Below, piece by piece: positions 1-6,973 of a stretch of 9,001 nt of DNA. The notes beneath the pieces were generated by a model that was not told the origin of the DNA, ran no database searches, and worked only from the letters and a program-made list of their open reading frames with translations. This DNA is from a bacterium (GTDB lineage: Bacteria > Pseudomonadota > Alphaproteobacteria > Caulobacterales > Hyphomonadaceae): NCBI GenBank assembly GCA_030824255.1, contig JAVBYB010000496.1, positions 1 through 9,001 of the forward strand, read 5' to 3'. The translations under genes were made by a program, and so were the position numbers. Position 1 is the stretch's first letter, and every line of letters starts with the position of its first letter.

Positions 1-37
1 GCGCCGACAGGAGGCCAGTCCGCACGGCGACGGTCAT
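1..37 (-). CDS. 5' end of a divergent gene, product unknown (partial)
   Basis: On the minus strand an ATG at 37-35 opens a frame reading M-T-V-A-V-R-T-G-L-L-S-A to the window edge with no stop. A good Shine-Dalgarno, AGAGGAA (minus strand, complement of about 46-52), lies about 8 bases upstream of the ATG, which is the main reason to believe it. Only 12 codons are visible, so no family can be named. The short run after the arginine could be the beginning of a hydrophobic segment, but that is a guess. It would be transcribed divergently from the gene at 204. Confidence 0.45.
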   Translation of the reverse strand, partial: MTVAVRTGLLSA

Positions 38-203
38 CCCAGAATTCCTCTGCACCACTACCCCCACGGCAACATTGCTTGATTTACACGACTTGCAAGG
101 ACGCGGGGGCGGCAATCCGGCGAATTTCACAAAACGATTTAAATGAATTCCCACGCCCTGCCCTGCATTCTCCCGCGCAGGGTGGACGGCAGGTGACTGT
201 CGC
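38..203. other. Divergent intergenic region
   Basis: This 166-base spacer separates two genes transcribed away from each other, so it should hold both promoters. I see no convincing -35/-10 pair on either strand. It holds an 8-base palindrome CTTGCAAG (92-99), an AT-rich patch around 125-150, and an inverted repeat CCCTGC (161-166) / GCAGGG (177-182) with a 10-base loop. That repeat would fold in the leader just before the gene at 204. Each of these is short enough to be chance. Confidence 0.35.
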
Positions 204-1418
204 ATGAGCAGGATCGACACAGAGAACGAAACGCCGGGCGGGCTGAACCTCGCCGAGCGTATCCGGCGTCTCGCCAACGGGCGGACGACGCTGGACGTGG
301 CGCAGTTCCAGTTCGTGGGGATCGCCCAGATCCGCGAACGCTATGGCGCGCGCTGGAACGAGAAACGCGAGCGCGTGGCGCAGGTGGCGCGGCATTTCAT
401 TTCGCGCAGGATCGCGCCGGAAGACGTGCTGGTGGCCGGAGCGGACGGATTCCTGCTGGTCTTCGGATCGTTCACGGGCGTGCTGGCCGACCTGGCGGCG
501 CAGCGCATCTCGAAGGACCTTAACGCCTTCTTCCTTGGCGAGCCGGATCTCGACGCCATCAAGATCGAGGCGCAGCACCATTCGATGAGCGTCGAGGAAT
601 TCGTGCAGGCGTTCGGCGCGATGATTTCGGCGACGCGCGATTCCATTCCGCAGACCACGCGCGCGCCGGGCGATGTGATCATGGGATGGACGCCTGTGTG
701 GGATGCACGGCGCGGGGCGCTGGCGACGCATTTCATCACGCCGGTGGATGCAGCCACGAAGCGGCCGCTGGACTGGGACAATCAGAGCCATCGCCATGTC
801 GAGATGGACGAGCGGAAGCTCAACGCCTCCGAAGCGGCGATGCGTGAGCTGTTCGCGGGCGAGGGACGATCGCTGGTGGGAGTGGCAGTGCATGTCTCCA
901 GCCTCAACAACCAGCAGGGCCTGGCGCGGCTGGTGCAGGCGATGGCGCGGTTCGACCGGAAGATGGCGCATTATCGCGTCCTGCGGGTAAGCTGCGTCGA
1001 GCCCGGCTATCCGCGCATCTATCTGGAAGACATCCTGCGTTCGATCCGGCCGCATGTCGCGCGCGCCGCCATCGGACTCAACTGGATGGAGCCGGATATC
1101 GGCACGGTGCTGCGCCTGCAACCGGCAGCGATCGGCTTTGCAATACCGAAGCGGGCGCTGGAACAGCCATCGACTCAGGGCGAGGTTTTCGCGCGCGTCT
1201 CTGCGGCTGTCGAACAGGCGAAGTCGCATGGCGTCATGGTGGGCGTCGAGGGTGACATCCCTGTCGAGCAGGCAAGGCGCTTTGCCGAGGATGGCGTGAC
1301 TTACATCTGTTCGCCACGTATCTGGCCGATGCGCGCCAGCCTGCCCCCTGCGGAAGCCTGGCCGATGTCACGCCTTGAGCCTGCCCGCCCCGAACCGGCC
1401 TGCGTGACGGCGAAGTAA
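204..1418 (+). CDS. Degenerate GGDEF-EAL-like protein, probably catalytically inactive
   Basis: This 404-residue soluble protein has no signal peptide or membrane segment. Residues about 29-115 resemble a GGDEF (diguanylate cyclase) fold: L-D-V-A-Q-F-Q-F...R-Y-G-A-R-W leads to G79-A-D-G-F83 where GGDEF would stand, followed by L-L-V-F. Residues about 160-375 resemble an EAL (phosphodiesterase) domain. W162-T-P-V-W-D-A-R-R-G matches the usual opening strand, V-A-V-H-V-S (227-232) stands for V-N-L-S, and H-G-V-M-V-G-V-E349-G...E355-Q-A matches the A-E-G-V-E-T-x-E-Q block. The EAL triplet itself reads F-I-T (177-179), the usual Asn is His230, and the D-D-F-G motif is absent. Synthesis or hydrolysis of cyclic-di-GMP is therefore unlikely; a binding or protein-interaction role is inferred. 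The start is chosen as the first ATG of the frame, with a weak AGGTGA upstream. A proline-rich tail (380-400) looks disordered. The fold call is by eye and needs a profile search. Confidence 0.85.
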   Translation: MSRIDTENETPGGLNLAERIRRLANGRTTLDVAQFQFVGIAQIRERYGARWNEKRERVAQVARHFISRRIAPEDVLVAGADGFLLVFGSFTGVLADLAAQRISKDLNAFFLGEPDLDAIKIEAQHHSMSVEEFVQAFGAMISATRDSIPQTTRAPGDVIMGWTPVWDARRGALATHFITPVDAATKRPLDWDNQSHRHVEMDERKLNASEAAMRELFAGEGRSLVGVAVHVSSLNNQQGLARLVQAMARFDRKMAHYRVLRVSCVEPGYPRIYLEDILRSIRPHVARAAIGLNWMEPDIGTVLRLQPAAIGFAIPKRALEQPSTQGEVFARVSAAVEQAKSHGVMVGVEGDIPVEQARRFAEDGVTYICSPRIWPMRASLPPAEAWPMSRLEPARPEPACVTAK

Positions 1419-1444
1419 TCGCAGCGCCATCTGCACGTGCGGGT

Positions 1445-1473
1445 TTGCCACGAAAAGCGAAACTGCTAGGTAT
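1445..1473 (+). promoter_or_regulatory. Possible sigma-70-type promoter
   Basis: TTGCCA (1445-1450), a 17-base spacer and AGGTAT (1468-1473) lie 51 bases upstream of the start at 1525. The -35 box is good, but the -10 box matches the TATAAT consensus only at its end. No terminator is seen between 1418 and here, so read-through from the upstream gene is also possible. Confidence 0.25.
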
Positions 1474-1524
1474 CCCTCGCCGCGCGGTTGGGCGTGGACG
1501 ACGAGAACGGGACCAAGACCTGCC

Positions 1525-1854
1525 ATGAAAAGAATCCTGATCGCAGCACTTGCCCTGACGATGGCCGCGCCCGCTTTCGCGCAGGGCGCAACGACCCTGC
1601 AGGAAGTGACGACCAAGGGTATCGTGCTGAGCGCGGGCGGCATGGACGTGGACGTCATCTACAAGCCGGATGGCTCGTTTACCGCCCTGGACGGCGCGGT
1701 TACGGGCAAGTGGCGCATCGATGGCGAGAAGCTTTGCACCTATTCAAATTTTGAGCCGACGGACACCTGCGTGGCTTATCCGGCCGGCAAGAAATCCGGA
1801 GACTCCTTCGAGGTCACCAGCCCCTCGGGCACGGCGACGATCAGGATCAAGTAG
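1525..1854 (+). CDS. Small exported protein, function unknown
   Basis: This is a 109-residue protein with a clear Sec signal peptide: K2-R3, a hydrophobic core from about 4 to 16, and a probable cleavage after A-F-A at residue 19. The mature part of about 90 residues is polar and looks beta-rich, with short strands separated by G/D turns: Y-K-P-D-G-S-F, G-K-W-R-I-D-G, G-D-S-F-E-V, and T-A-T-I-R-I-K at the end. It carries two cysteines, C71 and C82, well placed for one disulphide after export. A periplasmic location follows from the signal peptide. I do not recognise a named family; the W-R-I-D-G-E-K-L-C...C pattern resembles small uncharacterised alphaproteobacterial proteins. The Shine-Dalgarno is weak: GGGA about 13 bases before the ATG. 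A strong terminator follows 61 bases after the stop, so it ends its transcription unit. Confidence 0.85.
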   Translation: MKRILIAALALTMAAPAFAQGATTLQEVTTKGIVLSAGGMDVDVIYKPDGSFTALDGAVTGKWRIDGEKLCTYSNFEPTDTCVAYPAGKKSGDSFEVTSPSGTATIRIK

Positions 1855-1915
1855 CGCCTTTCGTGTTCTGAAAATTCCGGCGGGCTGCCTTTCCAGACCA
1901 TCCCGCCTTCCTTTG

Positions 1916-1947
1916 CCCCGCACCGCAAGGTGCGGGGTTTTTGTTTT
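1916..1947 (+). terminator. Rho-independent terminator, GCAA loop
   Basis: A perfect 9-bp GC-rich stem, CCCCGCACC (1916-1924) with GGTGCGGGG (1929-1937), is closed by a GCAA tetraloop and followed at once by TTTTTGTTTT (1938-1947). It terminates the small exported protein gene and insulates the esterase gene downstream. It closely resembles the terminator at 3565. Confidence 0.88.
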
Positions 1948-2012
1948 ACGCGCGCGGCAGGCAGCGACAGGCTGTGGCGCTTTGGAGGGGTTCACGATAC
2001 GGTCGGCACAAA

Positions 2013-2024
2013 CAGACAAGTCTG
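2013..2024. repeat. Short inverted repeat before the esterase gene
   Basis: CAGAC / GTCTG with a two-base AA spacer lies 19 bases before the esterase ATG, between the terminator and the Shine-Dalgarno (AGGGAGA, about 2032-2038). It could be a small operator half-site pair. Five-base arms are short enough to be chance. Confidence 0.2.
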
Positions 2025-2043
2025 ACTGGTTAGGGAGAGAGAG

Positions 2044-3531
2044 ATGATCAAGTTCGCCACGCCGCTCGTGGGCATTGTGCTGGCCCTGTCGGCATGCAGC
2101 CCCGCAGCGCCGACCGCGACGGAGGAGACGGCGCCGGCGGCGAGCGCCATCAGTGACGTGGTCCAGACCAAGGCAGGCGCCGTGCGCGGCGAGACCGTGA
2201 CAGACATTGGCCTGACGGCGATGATCTATCGCGGCATTCCCTACGCTGCGCCGCCCGTGGGCGACCTGCGCTGGAAGCCGCCGCAACCCGCCGTCGCATG
2301 GGAAGGCGAGCGCGATGCAACCGAATGGTCCGATCGCTGCCCGCAAGGCCAGAGCACGATGGGCGCGGGAACTGAAACGAGCGAGGACTGCCTTTACCTC
2401 AACGTCGTCACCGCGGCGAAGACGGCGGACGCAAAGCAGCCTGTCATGGTCTTCTTCCACGGCGGCGGCCTCACATCGGGCGCCAGCGCATCGCCGACGT
2501 ACAATCACCCCGGCCTGCCCAACAAGGGCGTCGTGGTCGTGACCGTGAACAGCCGCCTCGGCCCCATGGGCTATCTCGCGCATCCTGCCATCACGGCGGA
2601 GGGCGCCGGCTCGGGGAATTTCGGCACGCTTGATCTCAAGGCCTCACTTGAGTGGATCCGCGACAACATCGCGGCCTTTGGCGGCGACCCCGCCAACGTC
2701 ACCATTTTCGGCGAATCCGGCGGCGGCTCCAAAGTGATCTCGCAGATGGCGTCCCCGCTCACCGACGGCCTGTTCCACAAGGCCATCGTCGAAAGCGGTT
2801 CGGCCCTCGCGACCGCCGACCGCTCGCTCAAACTCGCAGACGCCGAAGCGCTCGGCGTGAAACTGGCGGCGGCAGTCGGCGTCACTGATGGCGCGGATGC
2901 GCTTGCGCAACTGCGCGCCATCAGCTGGGAGCAGATCCAGGAAGCTTCCGCCAAGGAGGAGGTCGGCTTCCGCGCCAGCCCCGCCATCGACGGCAATGTC
3001 ATCCCGAAGCCGATCAACGAGATGTTCAAGGCGGGCGAGCAGCGCAAGGTTCCGCTGATCGTTGGGGCGAATGCTGGCGAATCCTCGCTGAAGACATCCG
3101 TGCCCGAGATGGCGAACATGCATGCGAAGACCGGCACGCCGACCTTCGTCTACAATTTCACGCACCTGCCGGTTGGCTGGAAGAACGAGCAAGGCTGCGT
3201 CGCCTTCCATGGCCTTGAGCTGACTTATGTGTTCGGCGCGGCGCCGCTTGGCCTGTCCTCGCCGACGACGCTGTTTCTTGCAGGCGGCGGCGGATGCTCG
3301 AACGCTGTGCCGGCAAGCGACGATGTCGACCTGAAGGTCGCCTCCGAGACGGCGCAGGTGTGGGCGCAGTTTGCGAAAACGGGCGATCCGAGCGTCGAAG
3401 GCCTGATCGACTGGCCGCAATACACCGAGCAGAACAACAGCTACCTGGACATCGGCAATCCCCTGACGGCGAAAACCAATATCCAGGGGTCTTACACCGC
3501 GCCGCCCGCGGGGACGCAAGGCGCGATGTAG
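2044..3531 (+). CDS. Carboxylesterase, type B family, lipoprotein
   Basis: This 495-residue alpha/beta hydrolase of the COesterase family should hydrolyse carboxylic esters; its substrate cannot be told from sequence. The N-terminus is a lipoprotein signal with lipobox L-S-A-C18. Residue +2 is Ser, not Asp, so outer-membrane anchoring is likely. Family marks in order are Y-R-G-I-P-Y-A-x-P-P-V-G (62-73), E-D-C-L-Y-L-N (114-120), the oxyanion H-G-G-G (139-142), and the nucleophile elbow G-E-S225-G-G. E346 in G-A-N-A-G-E and H389 in F-H-G-L-E-L-T-Y-V-F-G complete the triad, and W-A-Q-F-A-K-T-G-D-P lies near the end. C99-C116 matches the conserved disulphide pair of the family. All catalytic residues are present. 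The acid-to-His spacing is only 43 residues, shorter than in characterised relatives such as acetylcholinesterase, and a glycine-rich loop with C418 follows the His block. A strong Shine-Dalgarno (AGGGAGA) fixes the start. Terminators on both sides indicate a single-gene transcript. Confidence 0.95.
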   Translation: MIKFATPLVGIVLALSACSPAAPTATEETAPAASAISDVVQTKAGAVRGETVTDIGLTAMIYRGIPYAAPPVGDLRWKPPQPAVAWEGERDATEWSDRCPQGQSTMGAGTETSEDCLYLNVVTAAKTADAKQPVMVFFHGGGLTSGASASPTYNHPGLPNKGVVVVTVNSRLGPMGYLAHPAITAEGAGSGNFGTLDLKASLEWIRDNIAAFGGDPANVTIFGESGGGSKVISQMASPLTDGLFHKAIVESGSALATADRSLKLADAEALGVKLAAAVGVTDGADALAQLRAISWEQIQEASAKEEVGFRASPAIDGNVIPKPINEMFKAGEQRKVPLIVGANAGESSLKTSVPEMANMHAKTGTPTFVYNFTHLPVGWKNEQGCVAFHGLELTYVFGAAPLGLSSPTTLFLAGGGGCSNAVPASDDVDLKVASETAQVWAQFAKTGDPSVEGLIDWPQYTEQNNSYLDIGNPLTAKTNIQGSYTAPPAGTQGAM

Positions 3532-3564
3532 TTTCAGAGTCCGACGGCATTTCCCGACGGATGG

Positions 3565-3602
3565 AACGCCCTGCATCGCAAGATGCGGGGCGTTCTGTTT
3601 TT
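3565..3602 (+). terminator. Rho-independent terminator, GCAA loop
   Basis: A 13-bp stem (3565-3577 with 3582-3594) contains one G-T wobble pair, is closed by a GCAA tetraloop, and is followed by CTGTTTTT (3595-3602). It sits 33 bases after the esterase stop. Just before it, CCGACGG is repeated directly at 3541-3547 and 3554-3560. Confidence 0.88.
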
Positions 3603-3623
3603 GAGCCCCGCAAATGCTTCATG

Positions 3624-3657
3624 TTGTTGTTGCGCGGCGGCGACGCAGCTAGAGCTG
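3624..3657 (+). promoter_or_regulatory. Weak candidate promoter and inverted repeat before the TPR gene
   Basis: Between the esterase terminator and the start at 3686, overlapping TTGTTG boxes (3624-3632) stand 17 bases before TAGAGC (3650-3655), a poor -10. The same spot holds the inverted repeat CAGCT (3646-3650) / AGCTG (3653-3657), which could be an operator overlapping the -10. A promoter is expected here because the upstream terminator is strong, but this match is weak. Confidence 0.22.
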
Positions 3658-3685
3658 TGGGCTCAATGCGGGGCGCGGGACTGTC

Positions 3686-5668
3686 ATGCTGTTTCTGGTT
3701 CGATGGATGGCTGCGGGCGCCCTGACGGCAGCCCTGGCGGCAGCGCTGGCGACAGGCGCCATGGCGCAGATACAGCCGACGCCGGCAGGCTGGGAGCCCG
3801 ATGAAGCGATCGCCAAGAGCGCGGCGTGGGTCGATGAGCAGATAGCGGTGTTCGAGCGCCGGGAGCCGGCTGCGAACATCAAGCAGGCGCTGCGCCTGAC
3901 CCAGATGCTCCTCCCGGACGATCCGATCGTGACGAACCAGCTGGCCTTCTACCATGGCGGGGGACAGCCGGATCACGTCTATCTCGACATCCTCGCCTTT
4001 CGTGCCGACGAACCGGTGGCGAACTACTTCCTTGCAGAGAAGCTGAGCGCCGAAGGTTATGTGAACCTTGCCCTGCCCTACTATGCAAAAGCGGCCAGCC
4101 GGCGGCCGAACGAAGAGGCCGTGCAGTACAACGCCGGAATGAATGCGTTCTATGCGGAGGACGACGCGGCCTGCATCGCCTATCTCACACGCGCCCTGGA
4201 GATCAGCGGCGCCTCGCAACAGGCGTGGCTGAAACGCGGCGAGTGTTATGCGCGCGCAGGCAAGAAGACTGAAGCGCGCGCGGACTTCCTCAAGGCGGAT
4301 CTTGGCGGCGCCTATTCCGTTCGCATGTTCAATGAGCGCGTGTTCGACGGCTGTAGCTGGGCGTGGGGGTCGCTGGACGACCGGGTGCGCAGCGCCGCCG
4401 CGACGGCAGACGACTGGAAGACGTATGAGGGCTATCGCGAGTTGACCCGCGTGCTGATGTGCGAGCCGAAGCATGTTGGCGCGCTCACCGAACGGCTGAA
4501 GCTCGAAGACCGGGACAACAATCTGAAGCGTCATGCGCTGGTGCATCGCATCCAGCTGCAGAACCTGCAGGATGGCGGGAAGACATATGCTGCGCGCCTG
4601 CAGGCGCTGCAGCAGCCGACAGCCGCGATGATGCTGGCCGAGGGCCAGGCGATCGACATGAGCAATGATGCCGGCCGCGACAAGCGCGTGCGGGCCGCCT
4701 ATCTCGCCAGCCGCGTGCTGATGCTGGAGCCGGACAATGCGCAGGCGCACCTGCTGCGCGCGCGGGCGCTGACCAATCTGGGGATTGGGCAGTTATCTGG
4801 GCTGGCATGGTCACATGCGACGATTGCGCTTCGGGCCGATCCGAAACTGGCCGGAGCGCATTTCGTGCGGGCGATCCTGTTTGTGCGCGGCAAGGGCTAT
4901 AGCGAGGCGGCGACGGAGCTGACGGCGGCCATCGCGCTCGACCCCAACGACATGCGGTTCTATGCGCAACGCGGCGATGCCTATGCGCAGCTGGGACGCA
5001 ACGCGCAGGCGGTACAGGACCTGACGCGCTTTCTGGCGTCCAGCCCGAAGGACATCTCCGCCCTGCAGGGACGGGCGTTGGCGTACTACAATCTCAAGCA
5101 ATACCAGCCGGCGTTCAACGATCTCGATGCGGCGTTCGCGGTCGATCCGAAGAATTTTGCCGTGAGAGCTGCGATCGTGCCGGTGCTGGACGCGATGGGC
5201 CGCAAGGGCGATGCGGACGCCGTGCACATCATGCTGCTGGTCGATCATGAAGCGGAGGCGAAAGCGCAAGCCTATCTCGCCGGGCGCATGACGCCGGCGC
5301 TCGCGGCGAAGGCGGCTGATGTGAAGGATGGACAGGCGTATGCCGCGCTGGAAACGCGGGCGAAGGACAAGTTCCAGGCGTTCGTCGATGAGTACTCGCC
5401 GGGGGAATACGCCTACAACAACCTGATCCTGGATATGGGGAATGCGGATTCCAGCCTCGACCCCGAGAAAACGATGAAGAGCATCAAGAGCACGGCCAGT
5501 TTTGTCGATGCGCGCCTGAAGGCTGCGCGCCGGCTGGGCGCGGCCCTGATCGAGTCCGACGATGCGGCCGGGCTGTCGGAGGAGCTGCTGGGCAAGCTCG
5601 TTTCCTACATGGTGCATGTGGAGGAGATGCAGGCGGGGCTCGCGCGGATCATGGATACGCTGAACTAG
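3686..5668 (+). CDS. Exported TPR-repeat protein
   Basis: This is a 660-residue protein with an N-terminal signal peptide: R6, a hydrophobic Ala/Leu core at about 8-24, and a probable cleavage after A-M-A at residue 27. That places it in the periplasm. It then carries two blocks of tetratricopeptide repeats. The first has about three repeats, near 112-142, 144-176 and 178-209. The second has about four, near 352-386, 388-420, 421-454 and 455-488, with typical features such as A-x-L-x-L-D-P-N ends and G-D-A-Y-A-Q-L-G-R-N-A-Q-A. The stretch between (210-340) is not clearly TPR, and the last 170 residues are helical and charged. TPR arrays are protein-binding scaffolds; no enzymatic motif is visible. 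A partner role in envelope assembly or secretion is possible but not shown. The start was chosen because it places the signal peptide exactly at the N-terminus; its Shine-Dalgarno is poor. The gene stands alone between a terminator and the dehydrogenase promoter region. Confidence 0.93.
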   Translation: MLFLVRWMAAGALTAALAAALATGAMAQIQPTPAGWEPDEAIAKSAAWVDEQIAVFERREPAANIKQALRLTQMLLPDDPIVTNQLAFYHGGGQPDHVYLDILAFRADEPVANYFLAEKLSAEGYVNLALPYYAKAASRRPNEEAVQYNAGMNAFYAEDDAACIAYLTRALEISGASQQAWLKRGECYARAGKKTEARADFLKADLGGAYSVRMFNERVFDGCSWAWGSLDDRVRSAAATADDWKTYEGYRELTRVLMCEPKHVGALTERLKLEDRDNNLKRHALVHRIQLQNLQDGGKTYAARLQALQQPTAAMMLAEGQAIDMSNDAGRDKRVRAAYLASRVLMLEPDNAQAHLLRARALTNLGIGQLSGLAWSHATIALRADPKLAGAHFVRAILFVRGKGYSEAATELTAAIALDPNDMRFYAQRGDAYAQLGRNAQAVQDLTRFLASSPKDISALQGRALAYYNLKQYQPAFNDLDAAFAVDPKNFAVRAAIVPVLDAMGRKGDADAVHIMLLVDHEAEAKAQAYLAGRMTPALAAKAADVKDGQAYAALETRAKDKFQAFVDEYSPGEYAYNNLILDMGNADSSLDPEKTMKSIKSTASFVDARLKAARRLGAALIESDDAAGLSEELLGKLVSYMVHVEEMQAGLARIMDTLN

Positions 5669-5758
5669 CGCTTGAAGCACACGCCTGGCGCCGGAACTGG
5701 CGGCATCGTGAATTGCGGCGCTGCATGGAAACCGTTGGGCGCGGTGTTGATAAAGCGG

Positions 5759-5774
5759 TCTCGCACATGCGAGA
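5759..5774. promoter_or_regulatory. Inverted repeat, candidate operator of the dehydrogenase gene
   Basis: TCTCGCA / TGCGAGA with a CA spacer forms a 16-base near-palindrome ending 38 bases before the dehydrogenase ATG, in a 144-base intergenic region. The size and place suit a dimeric repressor such as the TetR-type regulators that often control fatty-acid degradation genes. That link is inference from family knowledge; no regulator gene is in the window. No convincing -35/-10 pair was found around it, and no T-run follows, so it is not a terminator. Confidence 0.38.
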
Positions 5775-5812
5775 GACGCAGCGCGATTGCATAGACAAAA
5801 CGGGAGAGACAC

Positions 5813-6973
5813 ATGGCGCTCGATCTGGAGACGCGGCAGCAGCTGATTGAAACGGTGCGCCGGTTCGTCAACGAGGTTTGCCGGCCGAACGAGCAGCTGG
5901 TGTCGGAGACGAATGCGATCCCGGAGAAGATCGTGCAGGAGATGCGCGATCTCGGCCTGTTCGGGCTTTCGATCGCGGAAGAGTATGGCGGGCTCGGCCT
6001 CACCATGGAGGAAGAGGCGCTGGTGATCCTGGAGATGGGGCGCACCTCGCCTGCCTTCCGGTCGACGTTCGGGACCAATGTGGGGATCGGCAGCCAGGGC
6101 ATCGTGATGTTCGGCTCGGAAGAACAGAAGCAGCAGTGGCTGCCGAAGCTGGCGACCGGCGAGGCGATTGCGAGCTTTGCACTGACGGAGCCGGATGCGG
6201 GGTCGGACGCGGGATCGGCGAAGACGCGCGCGGTTCGGGACGGGAACCACTACGTGCTGAACGGGTCGAAGCGCTACATCACCAATGCCGACAAGGCGAC
6301 GATCTTCACCGTGATGGCGCGGACGGACCAGAACACGCCGGGGCCGAAGGGGCTGTCGGCTTTCATCGTGGAGCGGGACACGGCGGGCGTCACCATCGGC
6401 AAGCCCGAGAAGAAGATGGGCCAGCAGGGCGCGAATGTCTGCGACGTGATCTTTGAGGATGCGCGCGTGCCGATCACGTCGCGGCTGGGGGAAGAAGGCG
6501 AAGGCATGAAGGTGGCGATGAGCGTGCTCGATCGCGGGCGGCTGCATATCTCGGCGCTGAGTGTCGGCATTGCGGAGCGGCTGGTGGAGGAGATGGTGCG
6601 GTACGCGGCCGAGCGGAAACAGTTCGGCAAGCCGATCATCGAGCACCAGCTGGTGATGGGGATGATCGCGGACTCATATGCAGAAGCTGCGGCGGGGCGC
6701 GCGATGGTGATGGATGGCGTGCGGAAATACGACGCGAAGGAAAAGACCACGCTGATCGCGGCGGCGACCAAGATGTGGTGCACGGAGATGGTGGGCCGCG
6801 TGGCCGACCGCGCGGTGCAGGTGCATGGCGGGGCGGGCTACATCGCGGACTATGCGGTGGAGCGCTTCTATCGCGATGTGCGCATCCTGCGGCTGTACGA
6901 GGGCACGACGCAGATCCAGCAGATGGTGATCGGGCGGGAGCTGCAGCGGATGGCGAAGGCGGGGGAGATTTGA
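5813..6973 (+). CDS. Acyl-CoA dehydrogenase
   Basis: This 386-residue, full-length FAD enzyme should oxidise acyl-CoA to trans-2-enoyl-CoA, in fatty-acid beta-oxidation or branched-chain amino acid breakdown. Chain-length preference cannot be read safely. The N-terminal helical domain (1-118) ends before the FAD/substrate strand F-A-L-T-E-P-D-A-G-S-D (122-132). Y-I-T-N-A (155-159) and the beta domain follow, then the C-terminal helices. R-K-Q-F-G-K-P (268-274) and Q-V-H-G-G-A-G-Y (336-343) are the usual family signatures. The catalytic base is E363 in L-Y-E-G-T-T-Q-I-Q, the medium/short-chain position rather than the isovaleryl-type position. There is no signal peptide, so it is cytoplasmic. 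GGGAGAG 5-6 bases before the ATG fixes the start. An inverted repeat 38 bases upstream may be an operator. The small membrane protein at 7001 follows after 27 bases with no terminator between, so co-transcription is likely. Confidence 0.97.
   Translation: MALDLETRQQLIETVRRFVNEVCRPNEQLVSETNAIPEKIVQEMRDLGLFGLSIAEEYGGLGLTMEEEALVILEMGRTSPAFRSTFGTNVGIGSQGIVMFGSEEQKQQWLPKLATGEAIASFALTEPDAGSDAGSAKTRAVRDGNHYVLNGSKRYITNADKATIFTVMARTDQNTPGPKGLSAFIVERDTAGVTIGKPEKKMGQQGANVCDVIFEDARVPITSRLGEEGEGMKVAMSVLDRGRLHISALSVGIAERLVEEMVRYAAERKQFGKPIIEHQLVMGMIADSYAEAAAGRAMVMDGVRKYDAKEKTTLIAAATKMWCTEMVGRVADRAVQVHGGAGYIADYAVERFYRDVRILRLYEGTTQIQQMVIGRELQRMAKAGEI

Noticed and set aside
161..182. Hairpin in the leader of the gene at 204 as a possible riboswitch
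   Set aside because: A single six-base stem with a ten-base loop has none of the multi-helix structure of known riboswitches, and the region is GC-rich enough to give it by chance.
1744..2583. A 279-codon minus-strand open frame over the small exported protein and the esterase start
   Set aside because: It overlaps two signal-peptide-bearing genes and a clear plus-strand terminator, and its residues are Arg/Ala/His-rich noise.
3158..4750. A 530-codon minus-strand open frame across the esterase end and the TPR gene
   Set aside because: Same shadow composition. It also crosses the esterase terminator hairpin, which a real gene there would be unlikely to contain.
5666..5770. A possible 33-residue minus-strand peptide in the gap before the dehydrogenase, starting at a GTG
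   Set aside because: There is no Shine-Dalgarno and no ATG, and its start lies inside the inverted repeat. The tail overlaps the TPR stop codon by chance.
4811..6646. A 611-codon open frame on the minus strand spanning the TPR gene end and the dehydrogenase
   Set aside because: It is antisense to two confidently identified genes and rich in Arg/His/Pro/Leu, the usual shadow of G/C-biased third positions. It has no domain pattern and runs straight through an intergenic region with no start signal.
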